A stretch of 25,272 nucleotides of DNA from a virus, in IMG/VR virus record IMGVR_UViG_3300032286_000659, positions 1-25,272 of that record; one strand, 5' to 3'. The notes under the pieces were generated by a model that had not been told where the DNA came from, did no database searches, and worked only from the letters and a program-made list of their open reading frames with translations. The stretch's first letter is position 1. Each line of letters starts with the position of its first letter. The position numbers and the translations under genes are program-made. This document shows, in pieces, positions 12,812 to 20,498 of the stretch.

Positions 12812-14646
12812 GCGACAACCTCAAGCTCGCCTCAAACGTGACGTTTCTCCAGGCTGCCGACGGCGAGGTCGCGGCCGGGCCGAAGAAGTTTCGGATCGTC
12901 GCCTACACCGGCGCGGCCATTCGCCAGGGCTGGAGCCGCGAGCCAGTCGTGATCGACCTCGCCGGCATGACGCTCCCGGCCACGGTGCCGATCGTCATGG
13001 GTCACGACTACGGGCTCGAGAGCATCCTCGGGCAGGGCGTGCCCACGGTTCAAGGAAACGAGCTCATCGTCGAAGGCGAGATCCTCGCCGACAGTGAGAC
13101 CGCCCGCAAAGTGCTGGCCCTCGCCGCTGGTGGCTACCAGTGGCAGGCGAGCGTAGGGGCCGACGTTGGTCGGCATCTCAAGTTCGGCGAAGACCAAGCC
13201 ACCACCGCAAACGGGCAGTCCCACGTTGGGCCTGTTCGCATCGTTCGTGCGTCGACCCTTCGCGAAACGTCATTCGTGACGCTCGGGGCGGATCGGAGCA
13301 CGGCAGTCTCTATCGCGGCCGAAGAGGCCCAGGAGTCAACCATGGCGGAACACGCCAGCGAAACGCCCATCGAGGAGCCCGTCGTGGCTGCCGCGGTGGA
13401 AGCCCCGGCGAGCGTCGCCGTGGAAGCCCCTGTCCAGGCCAGCGAGAGCGCCGAGCTCAAGGCCCAGATCGCCACCCTCAACGAAAAGGTCAGCAAGATG
13501 GAAAAGCTCAACGCCACGCGCGACGAGCGGCCCGCCGCCCCGGCGGTCCACGTCGCCACCCCTGCCCCGCTCACCTCGCAGGTGATCGAGGCGTCCTTCG
13601 CCCTCCAGGGCGGTCTGTCCGGTGCCGATAAGCACTACGACGAGAAGACGCTCGAAGCGGCCAATAAGGCCCGCCGTGAGCTCTCGCTCGGCGAGGTGAT
13701 CGTCCAGGCGGCCGTGAGCAACGGCTACGACGGCCCGCGTCGCCTGAACGCCGCGACCCTGCGTCCGATCCTTGCTGCCGCGTGGGCGACTCACTCGATC
13801 GCCGGCATCCTGAGCAACACCGCCAACAAGTTCCTCCTCGCTGGCTTCGACAGCGTCGAGAGCGCCTGGCGGCAGATCTCGACGGTCCGCAGCGTGAACG
13901 ACTTCAAGACCTTGACCAGCTACCGGCTCAACGGCGGCTTCAAGTTCGACAAGGTTGCCAACGGTGGCGAGCTCAAGAACGCCGCGGCCTCTGAGGAGAG
14001 CCGGACGATCTCGGCCGACACCTACGGGATCATGACGAGCGTCACTCGCACGGACTTGATCAACGACGATCTCTCGGCGTTGACGGCGGTTCCGCAGCGG
14101 ATCGGCCGCGGTGGTGCCCTGAAGCTCAATGACGTGTTCTGGGCAGAGTTCGTGGACGATGCGTCGTTCTTCACAAGCGGCCGCGGCAACCTGTCGGCCG
14201 GCTCGCTGGCTCTCAACCTTGCGAACCTCAAGGCGCTCGCCACGAAGTACCGCAAGCTCAAGGATCCCGACGGCAACCCCGTCGCGGTCGAGCCGCGGAT
14301 CCTCCTCGTGCCGGTCGACCTGGAGCTCGCCGCCGCCGAGATCATGGGCTCAACCCTGATCCAGAGCGGTAACACGAGCGGCCAGCCGGATCGGAACGTG
14401 CTCGCCGGTCGGTATCAGGTGGTCGCCTCGACCTACTTGACCAACACGACCGACTACTACCTCCTCGCATCGCCGGCCGATCTGCCGGTGATGGAGGTGG
14501 CGTTCTTGAACGGCGTGCAGAGCCCGATCGTGGAGACGGCCGAGGCCGACTTCAACACGCTCGGCGTGCAGATGCGTGGCTACTTCGACTTTGGCGTCGC
14601 CAAGGCCGAGTACCTCGCCGGCGTCAAGTGCGATTCGGCTACCTGA
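12808..14646 (+). CDS. Prohead protease-scaffold-major capsid fusion protein
   Basis: The 612-residue product combines functions usually on separate genes. Residues 1-165 are an HK97/S78-type prohead protease with catalytic candidates His66 (VMGHDYG), Ser115 (WQASVGAD) and Glu153 (LRETSFVT). Residues 170-255 are Ala/Glu/Pro-rich with a coiled coil (ELKAQIATLNEKVSKMEKLN, about 216-235), the scaffold-like delta region. Residues from about 258 are the HK97-fold, Mu gpT-like capsid (for example TSVTRTDLINDDLSALTAVP and the C-terminal MRGYFDFGVAKAEYLAG). Such protease/capsid fusions are known in phages. Self-cleavage in the prohead would release mature capsid protein. An internal SD plus ATG (13331-13344) may produce scaffold-capsid alone. 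Confidence 0.9.
   Translation: MSDNLKLASNVTFLQAADGEVAAGPKKFRIVAYTGAAIRQGWSREPVVIDLAGMTLPATVPIVMGHDYGLESILGQGVPTVQGNELIVEGEILADSETARKVLALAAGGYQWQASVGADVGRHLKFGEDQATTANGQSHVGPVRIVRASTLRETSFVTLGADRSTAVSIAAEEAQESTMAEHASETPIEEPVVAAAVEAPASVAVEAPVQASESAELKAQIATLNEKVSKMEKLNATRDERPAAPAVHVATPAPLTSQVIEASFALQGGLSGADKHYDEKTLEAANKARRELSLGEVIVQAAVSNGYDGPRRLNAATLRPILAAAWATHSIAGILSNTANKFLLAGFDSVESAWRQISTVRSVNDFKTLTSYRLNGGFKFDKVANGGELKNAAASEESRTISADTYGIMTSVTRTDLINDDLSALTAVPQRIGRGGALKLNDVFWAEFVDDASFFTSGRGNLSAGSLALNLANLKALATKYRKLKDPDGNPVAVEPRILLVPVDLELAAAEIMGSTLIQSGNTSGQPDRNVLAGRYQVVASTYLTNTTDYYLLASPADLPVMEVAFLNGVQSPIVETAEADFNTLGVQMRGYFDFGVAKAEYLAGVKCDSAT
13331..13344 (+). promoter_or_regulatory. Internal ribosome site and in-frame ATG in capsid fusion gene
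   Basis: AGGAG (13331-13335) precedes an in-frame ATG (13342-13344, codon 179) by six bases. The predicted shorter product starts MAEHASETPIEEP, just after the protease domain, and includes scaffold and capsid. This mimics the nested Nu3 start inside lambda gene C. Confidence 0.55.
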
Positions 14647-14653
14647 CCATAAC

Positions 14654-14687
14654 CCCGGCGGGCTGGTAATCGTGCCAGCCCGCCGGG
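14654..14687 (+). terminator. Strong hairpin after capsid gene
   Basis: CCCGGCGGGCTGG (14654-14666) and its perfect complement (14675-14687) form a 13-bp GC-rich stem with an 8-base loop. It starts eight bases after the capsid stop. It is followed by ATTTC with no long T run, so partial termination, or protection of the capsid mRNA, is more likely than full termination. Confidence 0.6.
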
Positions 14688-14724
14688 ATTTCAAACCCAC
14701 AAACACAGAAAGCAGGTGATCCCT

Positions 14725-15042
14725 ATGGCTTCTTACGTTCAAGAAGGACACGTCATCGACCACACGCCGGCCTCGGCCGTGGCGGCTGGCGACGTGATCG
14801 TTGTCGGTGCGCTCGTCGGCGTGGCCCCCCGTGCCATCGCCGCCAACTCGCTCGGCTCGCTCGTGGTTGAGGGCGTGGTCGAGATGCCGGTCGCCACGGG
14901 TGCCACTGGCGCCCAGGGCTCGGCGATCAACTGGTACGCGGTCTCCGGCGTGGCTCATGCCTCGACGGGCACCGCGGCCGGCAAGCTCGCCAAGGCTCGT
15001 CTCGCGGCCGACACGACGGTTCAGGTGATCCTCAACAAGTAG
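14725..15042 (+). CDS. DUF2190-like capsid cement/decoration protein (105 aa)
   Basis: Starts at ATG 14725 (MASYVQEGHVIDHTPASA) behind AGGTGA (14714-14719); a GTG at 14716 lies within that site and is rejected. The pattern of an early VIDHTPASAVAAGDVIVVGA, a GVVEMP stretch, an AINWYAVSGVAHAS segment and a final ADTTVQVILNK matches the DUF2190 family, now known as capsid cement proteins that trimerise on the outside of the head. It lies directly after the capsid gene, flanked by strong hairpins on both sides, suggesting separate control of its level. Confidence 0.8.
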   Translation: MASYVQEGHVIDHTPASAVAAGDVIVVGALVGVAPRAIAANSLGSLVVEGVVEMPVATGATGAQGSAINWYAVSGVAHASTGTAAGKLAKARLAADTTVQVILNK

Positions 15043-15108
15043 TCCACACCGCAACCCCCGGCAGGTGCGCCGCCTCACGGGCGGCGCGCCGCCGGGGCGT
15101 TGTGGACT
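15041..15108 (+). terminator. Nested hairpin after cement gene
   Basis: AGTCCACA (15041-15048) pairs with TGTGGACT (15101-15108), CAACCCCCGGC with GCCGGGGCGTTG with a bulge, and an inner GCGCCGCC (15067-15074) with GGCGGCGC (15080-15087). The structure covers almost the whole gap and ends just before GGAGGA (15110-15115) of the next gene. No T run follows. It could attenuate readthrough or act as an RNA barrier. Confidence 0.6.
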
Positions 15109-15118
15109 TGGAGGATAA

Positions 15119-15550
15119 ATGGCCGACCTGTTGGCGCAGGGTGCATCGTGGCTGACGGGGCAGTTAAAGGCTGCCGCCGGCTCCATGGTCACTTACACAC
15201 GCGGCAACGAGTCGGCAGAGATCGTGGCGACGATTGGTCGGTCGAATTTTGAGGCGGCCAACCAGAGCGGCGTGATTGAGCAATGGGAGTCTCGCGATTA
15301 CTTGATCTCCGCGGCGGACTTGCCCTTTGGGCTGCCCGAGCGTGGAGACGAGATCATAGAGGCACAAAACGGCGACCTTGTGACGTATGAGGTGACGAGC
15401 CCCCGTGGCGTGCCAGAGTGGCACTACGGCGATGCGTTTCGGTCGATTGTCCGAGTCCACACGATCGCCACCGACAAGGGCGCGACATACTTGGTATCGG
15501 AAGACAACGAACAACTCACAACCGAGGCCGGCGAGCTGCTGGTGATCTAA
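15119..15550 (+). CDS. Neck/head-tail joining-like protein (143 aa)
   Basis: The ATG at 15119 is preceded by GGAGGA (15110-15115). The layout of an N-terminal helix (MADLLAQGASWLTGQLKAAA), then beta strands with RGNESAEIVATIGRS, DYLISAADLPFGLPERGDEI and VTYEVTSPRGVPEW, recalls the lambda FII type and similar head-tail joining proteins that check an 'RGD-like' strand pair. The C-terminal tail (DNEQLTTEAGELLVI) is common in phage structural proteins. The position after the cement gene supports neck assembly. Homology is not certain. The stop abuts the next ATG, so the collagen-like gene is coupled to it. Confidence 0.5.
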   Translation: MADLLAQGASWLTGQLKAAAGSMVTYTRGNESAEIVATIGRSNFEAANQSGVIEQWESRDYLISAADLPFGLPERGDEIIEAQNGDLVTYEVTSPRGVPEWHYGDAFRSIVRVHTIATDKGATYLVSEDNEQLTTEAGELLVI

Positions 15551-16168
15551 ATGGCTACAAAGAAAATCAGCCAACTCGCGCTCGCAACCGGCGTCACGGG
15601 TGCCGACATCTTGCCGATCGTCCAGGGTGGCGTGACGAAACGCGCCCTCGTGTCGAGCCTCGGCGGGATCGGTGCCACCGGGCCAACGGGAAGCGCCGGA
15701 GCGGCTGGTGTCACGGGCGCTGCCGGATTGAGCGTCACGGGACCGACGGGCGCTCAAGGTGCGGCCTCGACTGTCACCGGCCCCACGGGAAGCGCCGGCA
15801 GCACGGGCGCGAGCGTGACCGGCCCTACGGGCGCCTCATATACAAACGTAGTCGTCACGCCGACGGCGCTCACGGCCAACGCTACTGTCACCGGCTACAA
15901 CCCCGGATCCGGTGACATCTACCGCCTGGCGGTCACTGGTTCGACGGGCGTCGTAATTCGAGACCTCGGGATCACCGGCATCGACGGCGACGCCAAGCTC
16001 CTCGTCAACGTCGGAGCCACGGCCCCGATTACCCTCAACCACGCGACCGGGCCAAATGCCAACGCTAGGTTCGCGGTGCCGTGGGCCGGGAACTATGTCC
16101 TCGACGCCAACGGCGGCGCTGCTTTGATCGTTTACGACTCGACTAGCCAAGTCTGGAGAGTCGTCTAA
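15551..16168 (+). CDS. Collagen-like fibre protein 1 (205 aa)
   Basis: Begins [20 protein letters not shown], a short N-terminal module with [11 protein letters not shown] found at the base of many phage fibre proteins. Residues about 38-97 are collagen-like, GPTG-based repeats ([19 protein letters not shown]). The C-terminal 105 residues form a beta-rich cap ([20 protein letters not shown], ending [10 protein letters not shown]). It is probably a trimeric appendage on the virion. It starts immediately after the neck gene stop (TAA then ATG) and shares a one-base overlap with fibre 2. The location beside head genes fits a head or neck fibre. Confidence 0.72.
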   Translation: MATKKISQLALATGVTGADILPIVQGGVTKRALVSSLGGIGATGPTGSAGAAGVTGAAGLSVTGPTGAQGAASTVTGPTGSAGSTGASVTGPTGASYTNVVVTPTALTANATVTGYNPGSGDIYRLAVTGSTGVVIRDLGITGIDGDAKLLVNVGATAPITLNHATGPNANARFAVPWAGNYVLDANGGAALIVYDSTSQVWRVV

Positions 16169-17517
16169 TGCCATTCTTCGCGCTACCGAGCGGTGCCTCG
16201 CCCGTGCTCGCGGGCAACGCTGCGCCGACTGGTGGCGTAGGTAACGCTGGCGATCTGTTCATCGATCGCACCAACAAAGTTCTGTACGGCCCCAAAGATG
16301 CCGTCACTGGTTGGCCGACCGGAATAGATTTGAGCAATGGCCCGACAGGGGCCGCGTCCACGGTTACAGGCCCCACGGGCGCACCGTCTGCGGTGACAGG
16401 CCCCACTGGCGGATTGGGGCCAACCGGCGCGGCGTCAACTGTTACCGGCCCGACGGGCGCGGCCTCCACCATAACAGGCCCCACGGGCAACACCGGGCCG
16501 AGCGTGACAGGCCCGACCGGCGCCGCGTCAACGGTCACAGGCCCCACCGGCGCAACTGGCAGCACCGGCCCTGCCCCGGTGGTTACAAGCGGCCCGTCCG
16601 CCGATACCGTTTACATCGGCGGCGTGCTCGTGACGGCAGCACCTGGGCCGACGGGGCCGCAAGGCAACTCAATCACGGGACCAACTGGGGCCGCGTCAAC
16701 TATCACGGGGCCAACCGGCGCCAGCGTCACCGGCGCTACCGGCCCTGCCTCAACGATCACAGGCCCGACAGGCGCGCAAGGCAATTCAATCACCGGGCCG
16801 ACCGGAAGCACCGGCCCAGCGTCAACGGTGACAGGCCCGACTGGGTTGCAGGGTAACTCGATTACCGGCGCGACCGGAAGCACCGGGCCGGCATCGACGG
16901 TGACAGGCCCCACAGGCAGCACGGGGCCTAGCGTTACTGGTTCGACTGGCAGCACGGGGCCGCGTGGTCAGGGCGGAATCAGTTTTGCAGTCGAGCCCAT
17001 AACGTCGTCGATTATGTCACTCAGTGACGTAGTTAGCGGAGCCGGAACAAACGTCACAAATATTAATCTCTTGCGCGGCGTGACGTATTACATCTCGCCG
17101 ATTTCAATCCGCACCGTGCGCGTATTGTCGTCGGCAGACGTGGAGTTAACGGCTGGCATTACGGTCGCCAGCGGCGATGGTCAGACGCTGCAATACATCG
17201 TTCCATTGACCGCCGCCGCATCTCAAAAACTGCGGCTGTACACGGGCGGCTCTACGACAAGCACAATCACGCTCACGGTCAGCGACACGTCGCCAACTGG
17301 CCCTACCGGCGCGGCGTCCACAGTGACAGGCCCGACGGGGCCATCGGTGACTGGAGCGACTGGCGCGGCGTCTACCGTCACGGGGCCAACCGGCCCCTCG
17401 GGGCCGGCAGGCGTTGGCGTTACGGGACCGACTGGCCCATCAGCCGGCCCCACGGGTCCGCAAGGCCCGGCCGGCTCCGGCGGCGTCTCCCTCGGCCTCG
17501 TCCTCGCACTCTCTTAG
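16168..17517 (+). CDS. Collagen-like fibre protein 2 with central globular domain (449 aa)
   Basis: Repeats of [10 protein letters not shown] type fill residues about 58-269 with a short break at 138-158 ([20 protein letters not shown]). A globular domain follows (about 270-375, [20 protein letters not shown] to [10 protein letters not shown]), then a second repeat block (376-440). The repeat is often ten residues, mixing G-x-y triplets with an AASTVT interruption, so a continuous collagen triple helix is unlikely. The DNA repeats make the gene prone to length change by recombination. The stop is followed by AGGTGA for the next gene. It is probably a virion fibre; the target is unknown. Confidence 0.72.
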   Translation: MPFFALPSGASPVLAGNAAPTGGVGNAGDLFIDRTNKVLYGPKDAVTGWPTGIDLSNGPTGAASTVTGPTGAPSAVTGPTGGLGPTGAASTVTGPTGAASTITGPTGNTGPSVTGPTGAASTVTGPTGATGSTGPAPVVTSGPSADTVYIGGVLVTAAPGPTGPQGNSITGPTGAASTITGPTGASVTGATGPASTITGPTGAQGNSITGPTGSTGPASTVTGPTGLQGNSITGATGSTGPASTVTGPTGSTGPSVTGSTGSTGPRGQGGISFAVEPITSSIMSLSDVVSGAGTNVTNINLLRGVTYYISPISIRTVRVLSSADVELTAGITVASGDGQTLQYIVPLTAAASQKLRLYTGGSTTSTITLTVSDTSPTGPTGAASTVTGPTGPSVTGATGAASTVTGPTGPSGPAGVGVTGPTGPSAGPTGPQGPAGSGGVSLGLVLALS

Positions 17518-17524
17518 GTGACCC

Positions 17525-17899
17525 ATGGCAAACCCCAACCTCGCATCGGCGACAACTGTTCTTGCGAACAACGCACAACTTTCGCTTACCGCCACGACAG
17601 CCACGCAACTCATCACCAACGCGGCCTCAAGCGGGAAAGTCTTGCTTGTGGACTCAATCATCGTGGCGAATGTCGACCTTACAAACGCCTGCGACGTAAC
17701 AGTCGCACGGTTCCAGAGCGCAACAAACACCGGAACGGCGTTTGCCATCGCATCGACGATTACCGTTCCGGCAAAAGCATCTGTCATCATTATTGGGAAA
17801 GACAACGCCATAAATCTCACCGAGGCCGAATCGGTCTACGTTACGGCGAGTGCGGCAAACCGGCTGGTCGTGGACGCCAACTGGAAAGAGTTGTCGTGA
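17525..17899 (+). CDS. Small beta-rich structural protein (124 aa)
   Basis: Starts at ATG 17525 behind AGGTGA (17516-17521). The product is rich in Ala, Thr, Ser and Val (MANPNLASATTVLANNAQLS, KVLLVDSIIVANVDLTNACD) with almost no charged clusters, as for phage appendage or baseplate accessory proteins. A longer reading frame in another phase covers this stretch, but that frame has shadow-like composition, whereas this one has a ribosome site and coupling (GTGA) to the next gene. The function is inferred only from composition and neighbours. Confidence 0.6.
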   Translation: MANPNLASATTVLANNAQLSLTATTATQLITNAASSGKVLLVDSIIVANVDLTNACDVTVARFQSATNTGTAFAIASTITVPAKASVIIIGKDNAINLTEAESVYVTASAANRLVVDANWKELS

Positions 17900-18666
17900 G
17901 CAGGCAACCGGGGGGATACATCGGATTTAATCGCGCCCCGGCGGCGTCTGCGCTCAACTCTGACGCTGTAGGCATGTGGAAACTGCGCGAGGCCGAGGCT
18001 TACAGAAGGGCTGGAGCGTGGCCCACTTCGCCCACCGCCCCAGGTGCGCCGACAAGCCTTGCCACCACTGGAGGAAACGCTCAGGTAGCGCTAACGTGGA
18101 CAGCCCCCGCGAGCAATGGAGGCAATGCCATCACCGATTACGCCGTTCAATTTAGCAGCGACTCTGGCGCAAACTGGACGACGTTTGCGGACGGCACATC
18201 GACGGCGACGAGTGCGACAGTTACGGGGCTCACTAACGGAACGGCGTATGTGTTTCGTGTGGCTGCGGTGAATGCCGTGGGCACCGGAAGCTACACGGCT
18301 GCTAGTGCGGCGGTGACGCCAGCGGTGTCGTCTGGCAATAGCTTGACGGCTACAGGCTGGAGCGGAGCGGGAACGTCGGCCAGCAAATTGGCACCGCCTG
18401 CCAGTCCAGCGACGTTTACCAGTTCTCCGTCTATCAGCGTTGCCACTAGCGGCACTCTGAACGTCAGCATTGTTTCGGACGATAACTACAACGACGCCTG
18501 GGAAGTGATAATTCGTCGCAACGGCACTTCGGTGTATGCAAACGACGGAAACCTTGCCAACGGCACGACGTTTACCGTCTCGGTGACATCTGGGCAGACG
18601 ATCACGCTAGTGACAAGCGGCGGCGGCGCTCGGTGGTTTGCGGGCACAAGGCTATGGGTTTCGTGA
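17896..18666 (+). CDS. Fibronectin type III protein (256 aa)
   Basis: The GTG at 17896 overlaps the previous stop (GTGA). The N-terminus MSRQPGGYIGFNR is a motif seen on phage structural proteins. Residues about 47-143 are an FN3 domain (PGAPTSLATTGGNAQVALTW, then NGTAYVFRVAAVNAVGTGSY). Residues 150-256 form a second beta domain ending ARWFAGTRLWVS. FN3 domains on phage tails and heads mediate weak adhesion to cell-surface carbohydrates. The upstream extension in the same frame is a shadow of the preceding gene. The stop overlaps the next ATG (TGATG). Confidence 0.75.
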   Translation: MSRQPGGYIGFNRAPAASALNSDAVGMWKLREAEAYRRAGAWPTSPTAPGAPTSLATTGGNAQVALTWTAPASNGGNAITDYAVQFSSDSGANWTTFADGTSTATSATVTGLTNGTAYVFRVAAVNAVGTGSYTAASAAVTPAVSSGNSLTATGWSGAGTSASKLAPPASPATFTSSPSISVATSGTLNVSIVSDDNYNDAWEVIIRRNGTSVYANDGNLANGTTFTVSVTSGQTITLVTSGGGARWFAGTRLWVS

Positions 18667-18833
18667 TGAGAAACACCCTCGAACTCCTCCTCTGCTCAAC
18701 GATCGGAGCGTACTGCGTGTGGCGTTGCTACTCAGTCCTGCCGCTGGCGATCGCGGAGGCTCACGCCCTGGTCGCGGCCATGCTGGGGCGTGTGCGGGAG
18801 TTGGACGCGATCGTGGAACCGGACGCCGACTGA
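18666..18833 (+). CDS. Small membrane protein (55 aa)
   Basis: The product MRNTLELLLCSTIGAYCVWR and on has a hydrophobic segment at about residues 4-30, then a charged end (VRELDAIVEPDAD). The start at 18666 overlaps the FN3 stop. It could be a small membrane-associated protein, such as a holin-like or superinfection protein, but there is no adjacent endolysin, so no function is assigned. Confidence 0.5.
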   Translation: MRNTLELLLCSTIGAYCVWRCYSVLPLAIAEAHALVAAMLGRVRELDAIVEPDAD

Positions 18834-18863
18834 CCGAATATCAACCTGCAAGAGCGTCGTTTC

Positions 18864-19583
18864 ATGTGCGCAATGAGTCCGAGACTTTTGAGGCCGCGAG
18901 CGACAGGGTTCAACCTGCGCAGCCTGACCGGCCTTTTTGCGTGGTACGACGCAAGCACTTCGTCGTCCATAACAACGCAAACAGGCGTCTCGCAGTGGGC
19001 AGACCTGTCTGGAAACGCTCGGCACCTTACCCAAAGCACGACGAACAATCAGCCGGCTTACGGAACCTTTACGCTGAACGGCAAGCCTACGATCACGTTT
19101 GACGGCACGAACGACTTGCTCCGCTCGGCGGCGTGGACGCTCAATCAGCCGTACCACACATTCATCATCTTCCGCCACGAGACTACGTTTTCTTCGGCCA
19201 CATATGGGATCGCTCATAACATTGGAACGACTCGCAGTGGAGAATTTTTCTATGGCGCTGCCACAACGCTTACGCAATTTTCAGGCGCGTCTTTGTTTCG
19301 CACAGGCGTAGCGTCTGGCGCTAGAGAAGCGTTTAATCCGTATGAAATTGAATCCAACGGCGCATCGTCGGCTGTGCGGTTTCGCACGCTTAGTAGTACG
19401 GGCAACGCTGGAACTAACAATTCAAACGGCCTGACGGTCGGAGCAAACGGAAACACAACGCCGACACAGCACGGTGATATGTCGGTTGCGGAAATTGCAA
19501 TTTTTTCTCGCGTCCTTACCGGCGGCGATCTGACAAAGGTTCGCAACTATCTCGCCAACAAGTGGGCCGTCTCATACACATGA
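18864..19583 (+). CDS. LamG/concanavalin-like structural protein (239 aa)
   Basis: The product contains LRSLTGLFAWYDASTSSSIT, SQWADLSGNARHLTQSTTNN, PTITFDGTNDLLRSAAWTLN and a C-terminal AEIAIFSRVLTGGDLTKVRN. This is the jelly-roll LamG/Laminin-G-like lectin signature widely used on phage fibres to bind glycans. ATG 18864 was taken; ATG 18873 is an alternative (MSPRLL), and neither has a strong ribosome site. The stop is ATGA-coupled to the next gene. Together with the collagen-like and FN3 genes it builds a likely adhesion apparatus. Confidence 0.72.
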   Translation: MCAMSPRLLRPRATGFNLRSLTGLFAWYDASTSSSITTQTGVSQWADLSGNARHLTQSTTNNQPAYGTFTLNGKPTITFDGTNDLLRSAAWTLNQPYHTFIIFRHETTFSSATYGIAHNIGTTRSGEFFYGAATTLTQFSGASLFRTGVASGAREAFNPYEIESNGASSAVRFRTLSSTGNAGTNNSNGLTVGANGNTTPTQHGDMSVAEIAIFSRVLTGGDLTKVRNYLANKWAVSYT

Positions 19584-19840
19584 CACAACGCTTTTTCCGC
19601 ACTTCTGACGCGGCGCTATACGAGCAGGTTCGGCTCGCCTTGGACGCCGCGTGGGGGCATGTGCCGCCGACAACGTGCATCGACCCGGCCGAAGTTGCAC
19701 CGCGTGACTCAGAGGGCCGGATTCTTCTAGCCGTTCGCCCTGAGTTTGTGGCGTTCGATGCGGTAGCGGCCATGCTGCCCGGCTTGCTTGCCAGCGGTGC
19801 GGTAGAGGAAATCAGCCGCGAGCTTTACCAGCCGGTTTAG
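19580..19840 (+). CDS. Small conserved-type phage protein (86 aa)
   Basis: Begins MTQRFFRTSDAALYEQVRLA. The pattern RFFRTSD-LYE-R-LD-AWG and the following C-D-P segment recur in small phage proteins of unknown function near structural genes. ATGA overlap at 19580-19583 fixes the start. No membrane or catalytic motif is seen. It is the last gene before a 134-base regulatory gap. Confidence 0.6.
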   Translation: MTQRFFRTSDAALYEQVRLALDAAWGHVPPTTCIDPAEVAPRDSEGRILLAVRPEFVAFDAVAAMLPGLLASGAVEEISRELYQPV

Positions 19841-19874
19841 TTCGCTCTTCACCTTAGAGAGAGCCGCGCCAGTT

Positions 19875-19911
19875 GTTGACGTTCGTTGACGTTCGTTGAC
19901 CGTCATTTTTT
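19875..19911. repeat. Three GTTGAC repeats at 10-bp period plus T run
   Basis: GTTGAC occurs at 19875-19880, 19885-19890 and 19895-19900, exactly one turn of DNA apart. TGACG (19887-19891) can also pair with CGTCA (19901-19905) just before TTTTTT (19906-19911), a weak terminator-like arrangement. The repeats could be operators for the HTH protein made 75 bases downstream. Confidence 0.55.
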
Positions 19912-19913
19912 CG

Positions 19914-19942
19914 TTTGCAAGAGGCTGCGGCGGGCGTATGGT
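19914..19942 (+). promoter_or_regulatory. Weak sigma70-like promoter before HTH gene
   Basis: TTTGCA (19914-19919) and TATGGT (19937-19942) are separated by 17 bases. The pair lies after the GTTGAC repeats and before the ribosome site of the gene at 19975. The match is modest. Confidence 0.35.
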
Positions 19943-19974
19943 TCGCGTGTTCCCCTCACACGAAAGGACACGCA

Positions 19975-20184
19975 ATGGACAAGTTGATGACCCGGAAAGA
20001 ACTGGCTGAGATGCTCGGACTGTCGCCCGCCACGCTGGCCCGCTGGAAGCGGGCGGGCGAGGATTCGCCGCCGTGCATCAAGATCGGCAAGTCAGTCCGC
20101 TACCGCCGCGAGGACGTAATGGAGTGGCTGTATCGCAGGGCTGGCCTGGACGCCGCCGCCGTCACCTGCGAGCAGCGGACCTAG
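19975..20184 (+). CDS. Excisionase/MerR-type HTH protein (69 aa)
   Basis: The 69-residue product begins MDKLMTRKELAEMLGLSPAT and continues LARWKRAGEDSPPCIKIGKS with VRYRREDVMEWL. This is the HTH_17 winged-helix pattern of AlpA and excisionase-like proteins that bind tandem repeats. ATG 19975 has GAAAGGA (19962-19968). The triple GTTGAC repeat upstream is an obvious candidate target, implying autoregulation; this is inference. No integrase is nearby, so a regulator is more likely than a recombination directionality factor. Confidence 0.75.
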   Translation: MDKLMTRKELAEMLGLSPATLARWKRAGEDSPPCIKIGKSVRYRREDVMEWLYRRAGLDAAAVTCEQRT

Positions 20185-20193
20185 TGACGCTCT
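20183..20193. repeat. Direct repeat AGTGACGCTCT, copy 1
   Basis: The same 11 bases recur at 20788-20798. Copy 1 overlaps the stop of the HTH gene and copy 2 the stop of the gene at 20499, so the pair brackets the two-gene unit 20256-20792. Confidence 0.5.
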
Positions 20194-20220
20194 TGCACCA
20201 GAGTGGCGACGGGGATGGCA

Positions 20221-20248
20221 TTGCGCGGTGTACCGCGCGTGGTACACT
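20221..20248 (+). promoter_or_regulatory. Promoter-operator with 7-bp inverted repeat
   Basis: GTGTACC (20228-20234) and GGTACAC (20241-20247) form a perfect inverted repeat with six bases between. It overlaps a possible promoter, TTGCGC (20221-20226), 16 bases, TACACT (20243-20248). The -10 ends seven bases before the ATG at 20256, where no ribosome site is seen, so a leaderless transcript is likely if the promoter is real. Confidence 0.5.
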
Positions 20249-20255
20249 GTGGCCC

Positions 20256-20462
20256 ATGCCCACCGTCACCATCCGCTACCGATTGCCCGACGAGCAGGCC
20301 GAGTACGACGCCGCGAGGCTGGGCAGTGAGGCCATGCAGGTTCTCTGGCAGATCGACCAGAGGCTGCGGTCGCTGTGCAAGCATGGCGAGCCGACCGCAG
20401 AGGAGCGACGGCTGGCAGAGCAGATACGCGAGATGATTCCTGGCGAGATGCTGGACATTTGA
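20256..20462 (+). CDS. Small widespread-type phage protein (68 aa)
   Basis: The product MPTVTIRYRLPDEQAEYDAA with VLWQIDQRLRSLCKHGEPTA matches a pattern seen in small phage proteins: a beta start RYxLPDE, then a long helix with LR and K, then a second helix. The function is unknown. The start at 20256 was chosen because the pattern begins there; longer frames upstream run through the operator. Expression is probably controlled by the inverted repeat just upstream. Confidence 0.6.
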   Translation: MPTVTIRYRLPDEQAEYDAARLGSEAMQVLWQIDQRLRSLCKHGEPTAEERRLAEQIREMIPGEMLDI

Positions 20463-20498
20463 CGCAACACGCCGCAGAGAGAGACAAAGGAGTTACAG

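Noticed and set aside
16143-16955. Minus-strand Gly/Pro/Val-rich frames over collagen-like genes
   Set aside because: The reading is the reverse translation of the plus-strand repeats ([10 protein letters not shown] units), not an independent gene.
17518-17895. N-terminal extension of the FN3 reading frame
   Set aside because: This frame has shadow-like His/Arg-rich composition and overlaps the 124-residue gene that has a ribosome site. The FN3 gene starts at the coupled GTG 17896.
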